A stretch of 64,000 nt of DNA from JAUXEH01 sp965533275. Lineage in GTDB: Bacteria > Acidobacteriota > Aminicenantia > Aminicenantales > Aminicenantaceae. The position numbers were made by a program, and so were the translations under genes. The DNA is taken from assembly GCA_965533275.1 (NCBI GenBank), contig CBESWG010000003.1:1-64000 (forward strand), given 5' to 3'. Numbering within the stretch: the stretch's first letter is position 1; every line of letters starts with the position of its first letter. Under the pieces are notes generated by a model that worked only from the letters and a program-made list of their open reading frames with translations, was not told the origin of the DNA and searched no databases. Shown one piece after another: positions 51,263 through 60,165 of the stretch.

Positions 51263-54130
51263 TTAGTCATGCAGCGGATCGGGACGCACGGTCAGGGAGC
51301 GGACCAGTGTCTTGCCCGCCGCCTTGAGTGTCACCTTGTAGACTCCCGGTTCCGCCGGCAGGGGATTGAGTTTGCCGCTGCGTCGGTTGATCCCCGCGAA
51401 TTTCTGCCCCCGGGCGGTCAGGGATTTCTGGATTTCTTCCGAGATGGCCCGGGCCTCTGTCCTGTCTGTGGCTTTGGTGTACTTCTCGGCCAGGGCCTTT
51501 TCCGCATCGTTCATCTCCGGAGGATTGAAGCGGTAGTTCCAGACGAAGCGGTTGATGCCCGGCTTGTCTGCCAGCTTGGGAGCGAATATCATCTCGCCTT
51601 TTGGATCCGAGATCTCCAGGACCGGATCCTCGACATCGGGGCCCAGAAAATAGTGGATAAATGCGCCCGGGATGGGATTCTGGCCCCGGAACAGGAACTG
51701 TCCGCGCGAACCGCCTCGGCTGACGGACATCCACTGGGTTGCGATCCGCAGGTCGAACAGGTGTGCGGCCTCCGCCTTGACGGTGCTGTTCAGCTGCTGC
51801 AGGGGTGTGATGTCGTCGCAGATCCAGATGCCGCGCCCGTGCGTGCCGATGACGAGGTCTTTATAGAGGGGGTGGATCCGGATGTCGTGTACGGCGACCG
51901 TCGGAAGGTTGTTCATGAAGCGTTCCCATTTCCCGCCCCCGTCCGTCGAGACGAAGAGCCCGAATTCCGTCCCCAGGAAAAGAAGGTCGCGGTTGATCAG
52001 GTCCTCCCGGATCACGTAGGCCACCTGGCCGTCCGGAAGGCTGCCTGCGAGGCTGGCCCAGGTCTTTCCGAAGTCGGTGGTTTTGAACACCCAGGGCTGG
52101 AAATTGTCGCTGCGGTGGCCGTCGAACGTCACGTAGCAGGTCCCTTCCGCAAAATGCGAGGCTTCCACGCGGCTCACCCAGATCCCGTCTGGCACGCCGC
52201 TGAAGTTGGCACGGACATTTGTCCACGACTTCCCGCTGTCGCGAGTGACCTGCACGTTCCCGTCGTCGGTCCCGGCCCAGATGGTCTCGGGTGTCAGTGG
52301 GGATTCCGAGACGACCACGATGCTGCAGTGGTTTTCAGCTCCCGTGACATCGGGGGTTAGCCCTCCTGTCTTGCGGTCCATCTTGACGGGGTCCTGAGTT
52401 GTGAGGTCGGGGCTTATGATCGCCCAGGACGCTCCCCGGTCTGTAGTCTTAAACAGGAAGTTGCCGCCAAAATAGACCGTGCTGGGATGGTGGTGGGAGA
52501 TGACGATGGGGCTGTTCCAGTTGAAACGGAAGGGATTGTCGTTTCCCCAGCCGGCCTCTTTCTGCTGGTCCAGGATTTCCTGCGTGACATAGTCGTTGTA
52601 GTTGAAGATCGTGTTCTTGTTGGGTTTTATGAACTGGCCCCGTCGGGTCGTGGCATCGACGCGCTGGACGTTACCCTGCTGGCTCTCCGCATACACGATG
52701 CGCCAGTCGGTTGGATCTGGCTCCGTGTAGAAGCCGTCTCCGCCTCCGATCCTGTACCAGTGGTCGGTGAGGATGCCCATGCTGTCGCGGCTGTTGGAGG
52801 GGCCGCCCCAGGTGCCGTTGTCCTGAAGCCCACCGTATACATAGTACGGGTCCCGCATGTCCATGCCGATGGCATAGAACTGGCTCAGGGGAAGGTTGTC
52901 GAAGAACAGGTAACTCCTGCCGTGGTCATGGGTCAGGGCTGCGCCTCCGTCGTTGCCGATGTAGTAGCGGTCCTGGTTGTTGGGATCTGACCAGATCGCG
53001 TGGTAGTCCCCGTGGATCCCCGTGTTCTGCTGCTTAAGTGTCTTACCGCCGTCCGTGGAGATGTGATACCTCCCCGCCACCACGTAGACGATCTGGTCAT
53101 CGATGGGATTGAGGTAGATATGGCTGTAGTAAAAGGGCCGGTTGTTGTAACGATTCATGTACTGCCAGCTCTCGCCGCCGTCCTCGCTGCGGTAGATCCC
53201 GGTCCCCAGCTTGGTCATGTCTTTGTACTCCGGATTTTCCTTCCCGTCTGGCAGGTTCTGCTTGGGCTGAAAGCCGTGCTCCACGAACGCCATTAGGACA
53301 TCGGGCTTGCTGCGGGCGATGGCCAGGCCGATCTTGCCTGTGTCGCCCTCCGGGAGCCCCTCGGTCAGCTTGATCCAGGAAGCGCCCCCATCGGTCGACT
53401 TGTAGATCCCGCCGTTGGGACCTCCGCTGTCGAACCGGTAGGGCCTGCGGAGCCTCTGCCAGAAGCCCACGTAGAGCGTGTTGGGATCCGTGGGGTGCAT
53501 GATGAGTTCGATGGCCCCGGTCTTGCCGTCATCGGGCAGGCCGTTGGTCAACTTCTGCCAGGTCTCGCCCCCGTCTGTGGTCTTAAAGAGCCCGCGGCTG
53601 CCCGTGTATCCCCAGAGATGCCCCACCGCGGCCACATAGACTGTAGCCGCATCGTTGGGATGGGGAATGATCTTGGCGATGGAATGGGTGTCCTCGAGTC
53701 CCATGTGCGTGAAGCTCTTGCCCCCGTCCATGGATTTGTAGATGCCGTTGCCCCAGGCGATGCTGTTGCGGGGGTTCTTCTCTCCGGTCCCCACCCAGAG
53801 GATGTCCGGATTCTTCTGAAAGATGGCGATGTCTCCGATGGAAGCCGCACCGTACTTGTCGAAGATGGGCTTCCAGGTGATGCCCGCGTTTTCGGATTTC
53901 CAGACGCCGCCCGAAGCCGATCCGATCAGGACATGGGTGAAATCGTCATCCAGGGCCTCGATGTCGGAGACCCGACCCGACATGTTGGCCGGCCCGATGT
54001 TGCGCCAGCGGAAACCCTGGGCGATCCCCGAGTCGTCCATCTGCGCGAAGGCAGGGCTGGCCAGGAATATGCTTGAAAGTATCAGTACAACCGCCGTGCA
54101 AACTACCGTGATTCTCCTTCCAGAGTCCAT
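51263..54130 (-). CDS. Exported VPS10/sortilin-like BNR-repeat propeller protein
   Basis: 955 residues; AGAGGAGG before the ATG, Sec signal 1-29 ending AFAQ. Many Asp-box (S-x-D-x-G-x-x-W) blades: KSENAGITWKPI, KSMDGGKSFTHM, KTTDGGETWQKL, KSTDGGASWIKL, RSEDGGESWQYM, ISTDGGKTLKQ, KTTDRGASWAII, VTRDSGKSWTNV, VSTDGGGKWERF. The C-terminus (about 830-955) has a coiled stretch and a beta domain. Such proteins are abundant in Acidobacteriota and Aminicenantes; a glycan- or peptide-binding role is plausible, enzymatic function not shown. Confidence 0.88.
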   Translation of the reverse strand: MDSGRRITVVCTAVVLILSSIFLASPAFAQMDDSGIAQGFRWRNIGPANMSGRVSDIEALDDDFTHVLIGSASGGVWKSENAGITWKPIFDKYGAASIGDIAIFQKNPDILWVGTGEKNPRNSIAWGNGIYKSMDGGKSFTHMGLEDTHSIAKIIPHPNDAATVYVAAVGHLWGYTGSRGLFKTTDGGETWQKLTNGLPDDGKTGAIELIMHPTDPNTLYVGFWQRLRRPYRFDSGGPNGGIYKSTDGGASWIKLTEGLPEGDTGKIGLAIARSKPDVLMAFVEHGFQPKQNLPDGKENPEYKDMTKLGTGIYRSEDGGESWQYMNRYNNRPFYYSHIYLNPIDDQIVYVVAGRYHISTDGGKTLKQQNTGIHGDYHAIWSDPNNQDRYYIGNDGGAALTHDHGRSYLFFDNLPLSQFYAIGMDMRDPYYVYGGLQDNGTWGGPSNSRDSMGILTDHWYRIGGGDGFYTEPDPTDWRIVYAESQQGNVQRVDATTRRGQFIKPNKNTIFNYNDYVTQEILDQQKEAGWGNDNPFRFNWNSPIVISHHHPSTVYFGGNFLFKTTDRGASWAIISPDLTTQDPVKMDRKTGGLTPDVTGAENHCSIVVVSESPLTPETIWAGTDDGNVQVTRDSGKSWTNVRANFSGVPDGIWVSRVEASHFAEGTCYVTFDGHRSDNFQPWVFKTTDFGKTWASLAGSLPDGQVAYVIREDLINRDLLFLGTEFGLFVSTDGGGKWERFMNNLPTVAVHDIRIHPLYKDLVIGTHGRGIWICDDITPLQQLNSTVKAEAAHLFDLRIATQWMSVSRGGSRGQFLFRGQNPIPGAFIHYFLGPDVEDPVLEISDPKGEMIFAPKLADKPGINRFVWNYRFNPPEMNDAEKALAEKYTKATDRTEARAISEEIQKSLTARGQKFAGINRRSGKLNPLPAEPGVYKVTLKAAGKTLVRSLTVRPDPLHD

Positions 54131-54295
54131 CTCTCCTCCTCTCTTTGATGAGTTGTGGTGTTACGGCCATGCTATACTTTGTGGCAGCTGAACTCAAGCC
54201 ACTGACAGGGAATTTGTTCCGCTGAAACCAAGAAAATCTGGTATTGCACAACGTTCCCAAAAATTACACGTATAACTGATTAACCCGGCAGGACT

Positions 54296-54470
54296 ATGAC
54301 CCGTACTCAAGAAGAAAAGGCCCTCATCCTCGGAATCAAGGAAGGAGATGCCGGGGCGTTCGAAGAGCTCTTCAAGACCCACTGCCGGGCGCTGATCCGG
54401 TTCGCGGTGAGATTCGTCGGGGAAAATGAAACCGCGGAAGGGATCGTGCAGGATGTGTTTGTCAGGATAA
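54296..54470 (+). pseudogene. N-terminal fragment of an ECF sigma factor
   Basis: ATG 54296 starts EEKALILGIKEGDAGAFEELFKTHCRALIRFAVRFVGENETAEGIVQDVFVRI, i.e. sigma region 2 of the extracytoplasmic-function family (EGD..AFEEL.., ..AEDIVQDVF..). After VFVRI the homology stops; the sigma region 4 domain is absent and the DNA continues as TonB-receptor debris in another frame. Non-functional. Confidence 0.8.
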
Positions 54471-54822
54471 GGATTACTCCAGCCTGCCGATCAGCCTGGA
54501 TGCTCCCAAGAACCTGCTCACAGATCTGTTCCTGGACCGGTCCATCGAAAGCGATGGGACGATCATCGGCTACTGGCTTCCCTCGCAGATCCTGGCAGCC
54601 GGAACCGCATCTTCGACAGCCGCTACATCTTCAACTTCGTCGCCAAATACAGGCCCGGGTCCTTCTGGGAGCTGAGCAGCGCCCTGATCGTTATGGGAGG
54701 AGGCCCCTACACTCCCTTCGACTGGTTTAAGTCCCGAAATGCCCAAAGATGGATACTGGACGAATCAAGCTACCTGACAGGACGCTATCCTGCCCGTGCT
54801 GGGGATCATGTACAGGTTCTAG
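54466..54822 (+). pseudogene. Broken C-terminal part of a TonB-dependent receptor
   Basis: Pieces of a receptor beta barrel occur in two shifted frames: from about 54600 RYIFNFVAKYRPGSFWELSSALIVMGGGPYTPFDWFKSRNAQRWILDESSYLTGRYP (family motif GxPYTPFD), then a frame change and ILPVLGIMYRF ending at a TAG (54820-54822), the aromatic last residue of an outer-membrane barrel. The preceding stretch (54466-54597) is open in the second of these frames and may be more of the barrel. At least two deletions or frameshifts separate the pieces. Confidence 0.75.
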
Positions 54823-54828
54823 GGAGGA

Positions 54829-56250
54829 TCAGTCCGTTCCCCCACCCACCGCGAAGAGGTGTCGACGGCCGCGAATAAACAGTGTCTTGCCCGCTATGGC
54901 CGGCGTGGCCATGCAGACCTCACCCATGGAGTTTTTGGAGAGAAGTTCGTACTTGGGCCCTGACTTTACGACGAAGATCGTCCCGAATTCATCCGTGAAA
55001 TACAGCCTCCCATCGGCTGCTACGGGCGAGGCTGAATAGGAACTGAGGTCCCCCCCGATCTTCTCACGGTACTTCTCCTCTCCGGTCTTCGCCGTATAAC
55101 AGGTCAGGATGCCGCCGTTGTCTGCGACATAGAGGAATTCACCCAGGACAAGGGGCGTGGGCTGATAGGAGCCACGCCGGGGATAAGACCAGGGAATGTG
55201 GCGGTTCGAGGTCTCGTTCCGGGCCAGCGAGATGTCGCCTTCGGCGTCCAGGTTGATGGCATAGATGGGGCGCATCCGGCCGTGGGCATTCGTGATGAAG
55301 ACCAGGCCGTGCCCCAGCACCGGCGTGGGGCAGGGGACATCCCCTCCGCCCTGCATCCACCAGATCGCCTTGCCGGTTTCGACCTCATAGCTTCCGATGT
55401 GCTTGTAGCCGTTGACGATTACCTGGGTACGGCCCGGAGCGGCGTGTACGGTGGGCGTCCCCCAGGTCGGGTTCTCGTCCCGGAGTGTGCGCCAGATGTC
55501 CTTGCCGCTCTTCAGGTCCAGGGCCGTGATGAAGGACTGATTGTTGACGTCACACACGAGGAGGACCTTGTCCTCATAGATGACCGGGGAGCTCGCGAAA
55601 CCCCATTTGATCTCCGGCCGATCGAAGGCGCCTGCATCCAGATAGCCCAGGTCTCTGGTCCAGAGAAGCTTGCCTTCGAGGTCGTAACAGTAGAGTCCTT
55701 GCGAGGCGAAGAAGACCAGGAGGTGTTTCCCATCTGTGGCCGGCGAACAGTTCGCATGGCTGGACTTGATGTGGCGCGCGACCTTCGGTTTTCCCGTGTA
55801 AGAGGTCTTCTCCCAGATGACATCCCCGGTCTTCCGGTCGAGGCAGTAGATCTTGTAGTCGTGGTCGTAGTCCTCCTGATTGTCCGGGCTCTGACCGTAG
55901 CGGCCGACCTTGAGATAAGCTTCCTTGCCTTCCGCTACCGCGGTGGTCACGAAGACGTTGTCGCCCCAGACAACGGGCGAGGAGTGCCCCAGGCCCGGGA
56001 TCGCCGTTTTCCAGCGGATGTGGGTTCCTTCCTCTCTGTCCCAGTTCAGGGGGAGATCCTGTCCCGTAGCCACACCTTCCGCGTTTTCCCCGCGAAACTG
56101 CGGCCAGTTGACGGTCATGTCCGGATCGACACCCGGGGACAGCACTTCGGGTTCCTCCGCATGCGTCCCGGGCAGGATCAGGCCCGCCCCGATCAGCCAT
56201 AGAGGCAGCGTAAGGAGAAATATTGTCCGCATCCAGCATGTCTTTGTCAT
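54829..56250 (-). CDS. Exported PQQ-type (Trp-docking) beta-propeller protein
   Basis: 473 residues from ATG 56250 (GAGGTGATCC upstream); the ORF continuing to 56547 has no site. Sec signal (MRTIFLLTLPLWLIGAGLILPGTHA). Propeller blades of the PQQ_2 type: WPQFRGENAEGV, IRWKTAIPGLGHSSPVVWGDNVFVTTA, IYCLDRKTGDVIWEKT, HLLVFFASQGLYCYDLEGKLLWTRDL, FITALDLKSGKDIWRT, YEVETGKAIWWMQGG, LTCYTAKTGEEKYREKI, with repeated VIYEDKVLLV and PVAADGRLYFTDE. Such proteins are common in planctomycetes and acidobacteria without known function. Confidence 0.85.
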   Translation of the reverse strand: MTKTCWMRTIFLLTLPLWLIGAGLILPGTHAEEPEVLSPGVDPDMTVNWPQFRGENAEGVATGQDLPLNWDREEGTHIRWKTAIPGLGHSSPVVWGDNVFVTTAVAEGKEAYLKVGRYGQSPDNQEDYDHDYKIYCLDRKTGDVIWEKTSYTGKPKVARHIKSSHANCSPATDGKHLLVFFASQGLYCYDLEGKLLWTRDLGYLDAGAFDRPEIKWGFASSPVIYEDKVLLVCDVNNQSFITALDLKSGKDIWRTLRDENPTWGTPTVHAAPGRTQVIVNGYKHIGSYEVETGKAIWWMQGGGDVPCPTPVLGHGLVFITNAHGRMRPIYAINLDAEGDISLARNETSNRHIPWSYPRRGSYQPTPLVLGEFLYVADNGGILTCYTAKTGEEKYREKIGGDLSSYSASPVAADGRLYFTDEFGTIFVVKSGPKYELLSKNSMGEVCMATPAIAGKTLFIRGRRHLFAVGGGTD

Positions 56251-56359
56251 TGGATCACCTCGCTCATGGGAATTATACGGTTTTCTCTGTAAAAAGATAC
56301 TGGAGTTCTGATTGTCTCGATGAATTCTATGACAGCCAGCACAGAGCTGAGGGCGGCTC

Positions 56360-56545
56360 GGCCACACCTTCCGGGCCTTCGCGGTTTTGGCCATCCTGAT
56401 CGGGTGTGTCGGACTCTTCGGATTGGCAGCGTATCTGGCAGAGCAGCGGACCAAGGAGATCGGCATCCGCAAGGTCGTTGGAGCCCGCGTCACATCCCTC
56501 GTCCTGCTGCTTTGCAGGGAATTCATCCTGTCGCTGCCCTGCGCC
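56360..56545 (+). pseudogene. C-terminal fragment of a MacB/FtsX-type ABC permease
   Basis: HTFRAFAVLAILIGCVGLFGLAAYLAEQRTKEIGIRKVVGARVTSLVLLLCREFILSL is the FtsX domain signature (LGLFGLA...EQRTKEIGIRKVLGA) of MacB-like permeases. Only about 58 codons remain; no start codon or ribosome site precedes it and it ends in unrelated sequence. Confidence 0.8.
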
Positions 56546-56656
56546 ATGAATAGTGCCCTTCCCCCAAGTCCTTGGCCCTACGAAGAATTGAAACCTACCT
56601 TTGGCTGTGGTATAGATAAACCCATCAGGATTGAATCAAGCGGTAGAGAGGATCCC

Positions 56657-56815
56657 ATGCATGAAAAAAATATTGCCGTCCGGGAGATCTACATCGCGCT
56701 CGAGATCATCAAGCGCCGGTGTGGGGAGTTCGACGACCTCAAGGAATTCCCTGGAAAAGATGTCGACAACCTGATGATCGCCTTCTCCGAGAAATACCTG
56801 GACAATCCGGTCTAG
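56657..56815 (+). CDS. Small hypothetical protein (52 aa)
   Basis: ATG 56657 with GAGAGGA 5 nt upstream. MHEKNIAVREIYIALEIIKRRCGEFDDLKEFPGKDVDNLMIAFSEKYLDNPV looks like a short helical protein with an even codon pattern. It ends 1 nt before the minus-strand methyltransferase gene. Not recognised; the ORF extends upstream into the permease fragment in the same frame, but the real start is probably here. Confidence 0.5.
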   Translation: MHEKNIAVREIYIALEIIKRRCGEFDDLKEFPGKDVDNLMIAFSEKYLDNPV

Positions 56816-56816
56816 C

Positions 56817-57749
56817 TCAATCGTCCCGCACCACCTCGGAATCAATAGGGCGAACGGTCTTCGGATCGCGCTTGGCTCTGCACTCAAACTTTTTGTTCGT
56901 TTCTCCTGATAGAACAGTCAGCGTGCCCTCCATGGTATGTCCCTTGACCGTCCCCTCGAAAGAAAAGTTCTGGGCCCGGTCTTGCGTGTCTCTGTTGAAG
57001 GAAAATACGATCCGGGCACCGGTCAGGTCTGCAGATTTCAGCCTGATCACCTGGTTGCGGTCGGCGATGTGGCCCTCGATCTCCTGGAATTTCTGCTGCA
57101 GGTTGAGAGTGAAAGGGACGGCCGGTAGGTCAGAGGGCTGGCTGAACCGCCATTTCCCAGAGGCATTGGCCGGCACCACCCAGAAATATACGTTGTGGAT
57201 CCTGTAGTCGACCATGAGGTCGGCCTTCAGATCCGCTTTCCATTCTCCCATGCTGAAGTCATGGGACACCACCCGTGTTCCCGGCTTGAGCTCAGCCAAG
57301 ATCTTGGGCCGCAGCCGCATGTTGACCGAATTCAGCAGGTAGAGCGTGAGGACACTGGCCCGGCTGAAGTCGGTCTCGAAGAGATCCTGGTTCAGGAACG
57401 TGACCAGACTTTGGACATCCGCCGACTCTGCATTGGAGTGGCATTCCTGTATCCGCTCCGGATCGATGTCCACACCGTAGCCCCGTGTCCCCAGCCTGCG
57501 AGCCGCCGTGATGACGATGCGTCCGTCTCCGCAGCCCAGGTCGTAGAGGACATCTACCTCGGCGACCTCTGCCATCTCCAGCATCTCATCCACGATTTCG
57601 TAGGGGGTGGGGACATAGGGGACATCCCACCTCTGGTAGGGCATTTCGAAATCTTGGATCTGTCCGGCTGGTTGTAATACCGTGATGCAAACGAATAGAC
57701 TCAAGAGGAGGAGATAAAAAAACTTGTGTGGCCTGTGTCCTGAACTCAT
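56817..57749 (-). CDS. Exported class I SAM-dependent methyltransferase
   Basis: 310 residues; AGGGAG before the ATG. An N-terminal hydrophobic signal (KFFYLLLLSLFVCITVLQ) precedes a methyltransferase: WDVPYVPTPYEIVDEMLEMAEV, DVLYDLGCGDGRIVITAARRLGTRGYGVDIDPERIQEC, the SAM-binding glycine loop, DLFETDFSRASVLTLYLLNSVN (acidic loop). The VPTP-start methyltransferase family is known with signal peptides in several phyla. Where SAM would come from outside the cytoplasm is unclear. Residues 220-310 are an added beta domain. Confidence 0.8.
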   Translation of the reverse strand: MSSGHRPHKFFYLLLLSLFVCITVLQPAGQIQDFEMPYQRWDVPYVPTPYEIVDEMLEMAEVAEVDVLYDLGCGDGRIVITAARRLGTRGYGVDIDPERIQECHSNAESADVQSLVTFLNQDLFETDFSRASVLTLYLLNSVNMRLRPKILAELKPGTRVVSHDFSMGEWKADLKADLMVDYRIHNVYFWVVPANASGKWRFSQPSDLPAVPFTLNLQQKFQEIEGHIADRNQVIRLKSADLTGARIVFSFNRDTQDRAQNFSFEGTVKGHTMEGTLTVLSGETNKKFECRAKRDPKTVRPIDSEVVRDD

Positions 57750-57904
57750 GGTGTCTCCCTTGTGTTGTGAGAAAATACTATCATATTCTCTGTGCGATTT
57801 TTATATGAAAATGAAAATTTTATGGATTTCGATACGATGGGGGCGTATGCTGGCTCACGGGGTCAGAACCCCAGTTGCGATCCAGGAACGAGGAGGGGAC
57901 AAAG

Positions 57905-59035
57905 ATGAATATGCTGGCAGTCAATGGCAGTCCAAGGGGCAGCAAAGGCAATACCGAGGTCATCCTGCAAGCTTTCCTCAAGGGAGCACGGGAGGCCGGG
58001 GCCGAGGCTGAGACCATCTACCTGAAGGAAAAAACTGTCCAGCACTGTATCGGGTGTTTCACGTGCTGGACCAAGACGCCGGGAGTGTGTGTCCACAAGG
58101 ATGATATGCCGGAGATCCTGGAGCGGATGAGGGGAGCGGATGTGATGGTGTATGCCATGCCCCTGTATGTCTACACGGTGCCGGGCCTCTTCAAGGATTT
58201 CCTGGACCGGCTGATCCCCTTGGCCCAGCCCTTCATCGAGAGGCGTGGTGACCACTTCCTCCATCCCCCGCGCTACGGGCAGGGGCTGCGCAAATCGGTC
58301 CTTATCTCGAATGCGGGATTTCCGGAGGGGCACCATTTTGATGGGCTCAGACAGACCTTCCGGCTGCTCACTTCGGGTCCGGACAGCGACCTCCTCGGGG
58401 AGATCTGCTGCGCAGGAGGCCCCCTGCTCCGTGTCCCGGAGCTTGCCGACGGTGTCCGCTGGTATCTTGAGGCGGCGGAGCAGGCTGGCTCGGAGGTCGT
58501 GAGAGGCGGGAGGATAGAGGACGAAACCCAGGAACAGCTCGACCGGCCCCTGTCCTCCGATCCGGCGGCCTATGCGGAAATGACCAATGCCCACTGGGAG
58601 AGCCTAGGCATCGAGAGGATCGACGTGGACGAACCGCTCCCCCCTGAAGGTTCCGGGCCCGTTGAGGAGCCGGGGGCCAAGCCGCTGTCGGCGCCTTCGC
58701 AGATGAAAACCATCCGGGATCTCATCGCGGGGATGCCTCTGGCATTCGATGCCGAGGCGGCGGGTGACCTCGAGGCCGTGGTGCAGTTCGATGTCCAGGA
58801 CGAGGAGCCGGGGGACTACCATGTCAGGATTGTGGGAGGAACATGTTCGGCCTTCGAGGGGATTCATCCCCACCCGAACATGACGGTTCACTCTCCGGCC
58901 GAGGTCTGGTTGAAGATCGCCCGGGGCGAGATGAGCGGAGCCACCGCCTTCATGACGGGAAAATTCAAGGTGTCCGGCAGCCTTGATCTGCTCATGAAGC
59001 TGTCAAAGCTGTTCAAGGCCCCGAAAAAAAACTAG
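57905..59035 (+). CDS. Flavodoxin-like NADPH:FMN reductase fused to an SCP2 sterol-carrier domain
   Basis: 376 residues from ATG 57905 (GAGGAGGGG upstream). The first about 250 residues are an iron-sulfur-flavoprotein/NADPH-dependent FMN reductase fold: MLAVNGSPRGSKGNTEV (FMN-phosphate loop), CIGCFTCWTKTPGVCVHKDDM (Cys-rich motif), DVMVYAMPLYVYTVPGLFKDFLDRL. The last about 100 residues match SCP2: YHVRIVGGTCSAFEG, PNMTVHSPAEVWLKIARGEMSGATAFMTGKFKVSGSLDLLMKLSKLF. Suggests a flavin enzyme acting on a hydrophobic substrate held by the SCP2 part. The stop codon overlaps that of the M19 gene by 4 nt (convergent). Confidence 0.9.
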   Translation: MNMLAVNGSPRGSKGNTEVILQAFLKGAREAGAEAETIYLKEKTVQHCIGCFTCWTKTPGVCVHKDDMPEILERMRGADVMVYAMPLYVYTVPGLFKDFLDRLIPLAQPFIERRGDHFLHPPRYGQGLRKSVLISNAGFPEGHHFDGLRQTFRLLTSGPDSDLLGEICCAGGPLLRVPELADGVRWYLEAAEQAGSEVVRGGRIEDETQEQLDRPLSSDPAAYAEMTNAHWESLGIERIDVDEPLPPEGSGPVEEPGAKPLSAPSQMKTIRDLIAGMPLAFDAEAAGDLEAVVQFDVQDEEPGDYHVRIVGGTCSAFEGIHPHPNMTVHSPAEVWLKIARGEMSGATAFMTGKFKVSGSLDLLMKLSKLFKAPKKN

Positions 59036-60165
59036 GCCCAGACCTGTCCGAATACCCTCAGGTAGTTCGATCCCAGGATCCCGCGGATGTCGCCGTCCGA
59101 ATAGCCGCGTTGGCGCGATCGCTTAGCGAAATTCAAGACCTCGGTGAAGTTGCTGAATCCGTCCACCATGCGCAGGGGAGATCGGATGTTGTCGGTGATC
59201 TCGGCGTCGTAGACTCCTGTGACGTCCCGATAGGCGGGATCTCCCCAGGGATCGGACTCGTGATCCGGATAGGTGCCCAGGCTCATGTCGGTCCCGACTC
59301 CGATGTGTTCGGTCGATCCGAGAAGCTGGGCCACGTGGTCGATGTGGTCTATGAAATCATCCAGCGTGGGGCGTGAGGTCTGCCCGGTCTTCAGCACCAT
59401 GGGGCCCCACGGGGACAGCCCGATCACGCCCCCCTTGGCGGCGCAGGCCAGGATCCGATCATCGTCGATGTTGCGGGGATTTTGGGCCAGTACCGAAGCA
59501 CACGAGTGGCTGAAGACCACAGGCTTCTGGCTGTGCTCGATGATATCCAAGCTGGCCTGCCGGCTGAGATGGGAACAGTCCAGGAGCAGCCCTACGCGGT
59601 TGCATTCCTCCACCACAAGTTCACCGAAGGAAGTCAGGCCCGTGTCGGACTTATCCAGGCACCCGCCGCAGATCCGGTTCGACAGGCTGTAGGCAGGGAT
59701 CAGCATGCGGAGTCCCATTCGGTAGAAGGCCTCGATCCGGTGGAGCCGGTCGCCGATGAAGTCCCCGCACTGGGAGGCCAAAAGCAGCCCGGACTTTCCG
59801 CTCTTCTTAATGTCCGAAATATCTGCAGGTGTGGTCACAATATGGAGGTTGGGATTCTCGCGGACGACCCAGTGCCAGTACATCAGTCCCTCCATAGCCC
59901 GGTCCACAGGGAGGTGTGGATCCCAGGCCGTGGGGGCATACACCGTGACACCGTGCCTGTGCGCGATCGGGTACTGCGCGTCGGGCCAGATCTGCATGCA
60001 GGAATCGATGAAGAGATAGGGGAAATCCTCCTCCAGCATGGGGTGGATCCCTTTTTCGAGCGGGGTCAGGTCCTTGCTGCCGGTCTCCTGCCGACTGAAT
60101 CCCGGGACCACTGCCGGTCCCGCGGCCGCGATCCCGGCCAGCTTAACGAATTCTCTCCTCTTCAT
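59032..60165 (-). CDS. Tat-exported M19 (renal dipeptidase family) peptidase
   Basis: 377 residues; AGGAGG before ATG 60165. Twin-arginine signal MKRREFVKLAGIAAAGPAVVPGFS. M19 features: FIDSCMQIWP, SQCGDFIGDRLHRIEAFYRMGLRMLIPAYSLSNRICGGC, VEECNRVGLLLDCSHLSRQASLDIIEHSQKPVVFSHSCASVL, IGVGTDMS. The first metal residues (normally H-x-D at the N-terminus) are replaced by DSCMQIWP and related residues, so metal binding may be altered. Family: zinc dipeptidases. Confidence 0.88.
   Translation of the reverse strand: MKRREFVKLAGIAAAGPAVVPGFSRQETGSKDLTPLEKGIHPMLEEDFPYLFIDSCMQIWPDAQYPIAHRHGVTVYAPTAWDPHLPVDRAMEGLMYWHWVVRENPNLHIVTTPADISDIKKSGKSGLLLASQCGDFIGDRLHRIEAFYRMGLRMLIPAYSLSNRICGGCLDKSDTGLTSFGELVVEECNRVGLLLDCSHLSRQASLDIIEHSQKPVVFSHSCASVLAQNPRNIDDDRILACAAKGGVIGLSPWGPMVLKTGQTSRPTLDDFIDHIDHVAQLLGSTEHIGVGTDMSLGTYPDHESDPWGDPAYRDVTGVYDAEITDNIRSPLRMVDGFSNFTEVLNFAKRSRQRGYSDGDIRGILGSNYLRVFGQVWA

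Noticed and set aside
51263..54130. Regular repeats in the DNA of the sortilin-like gene as a possible repeat array
   Set aside because: They are the coding reflection of Asp-box blades, not a CRISPR or tandem repeat; spacing and sequence vary.
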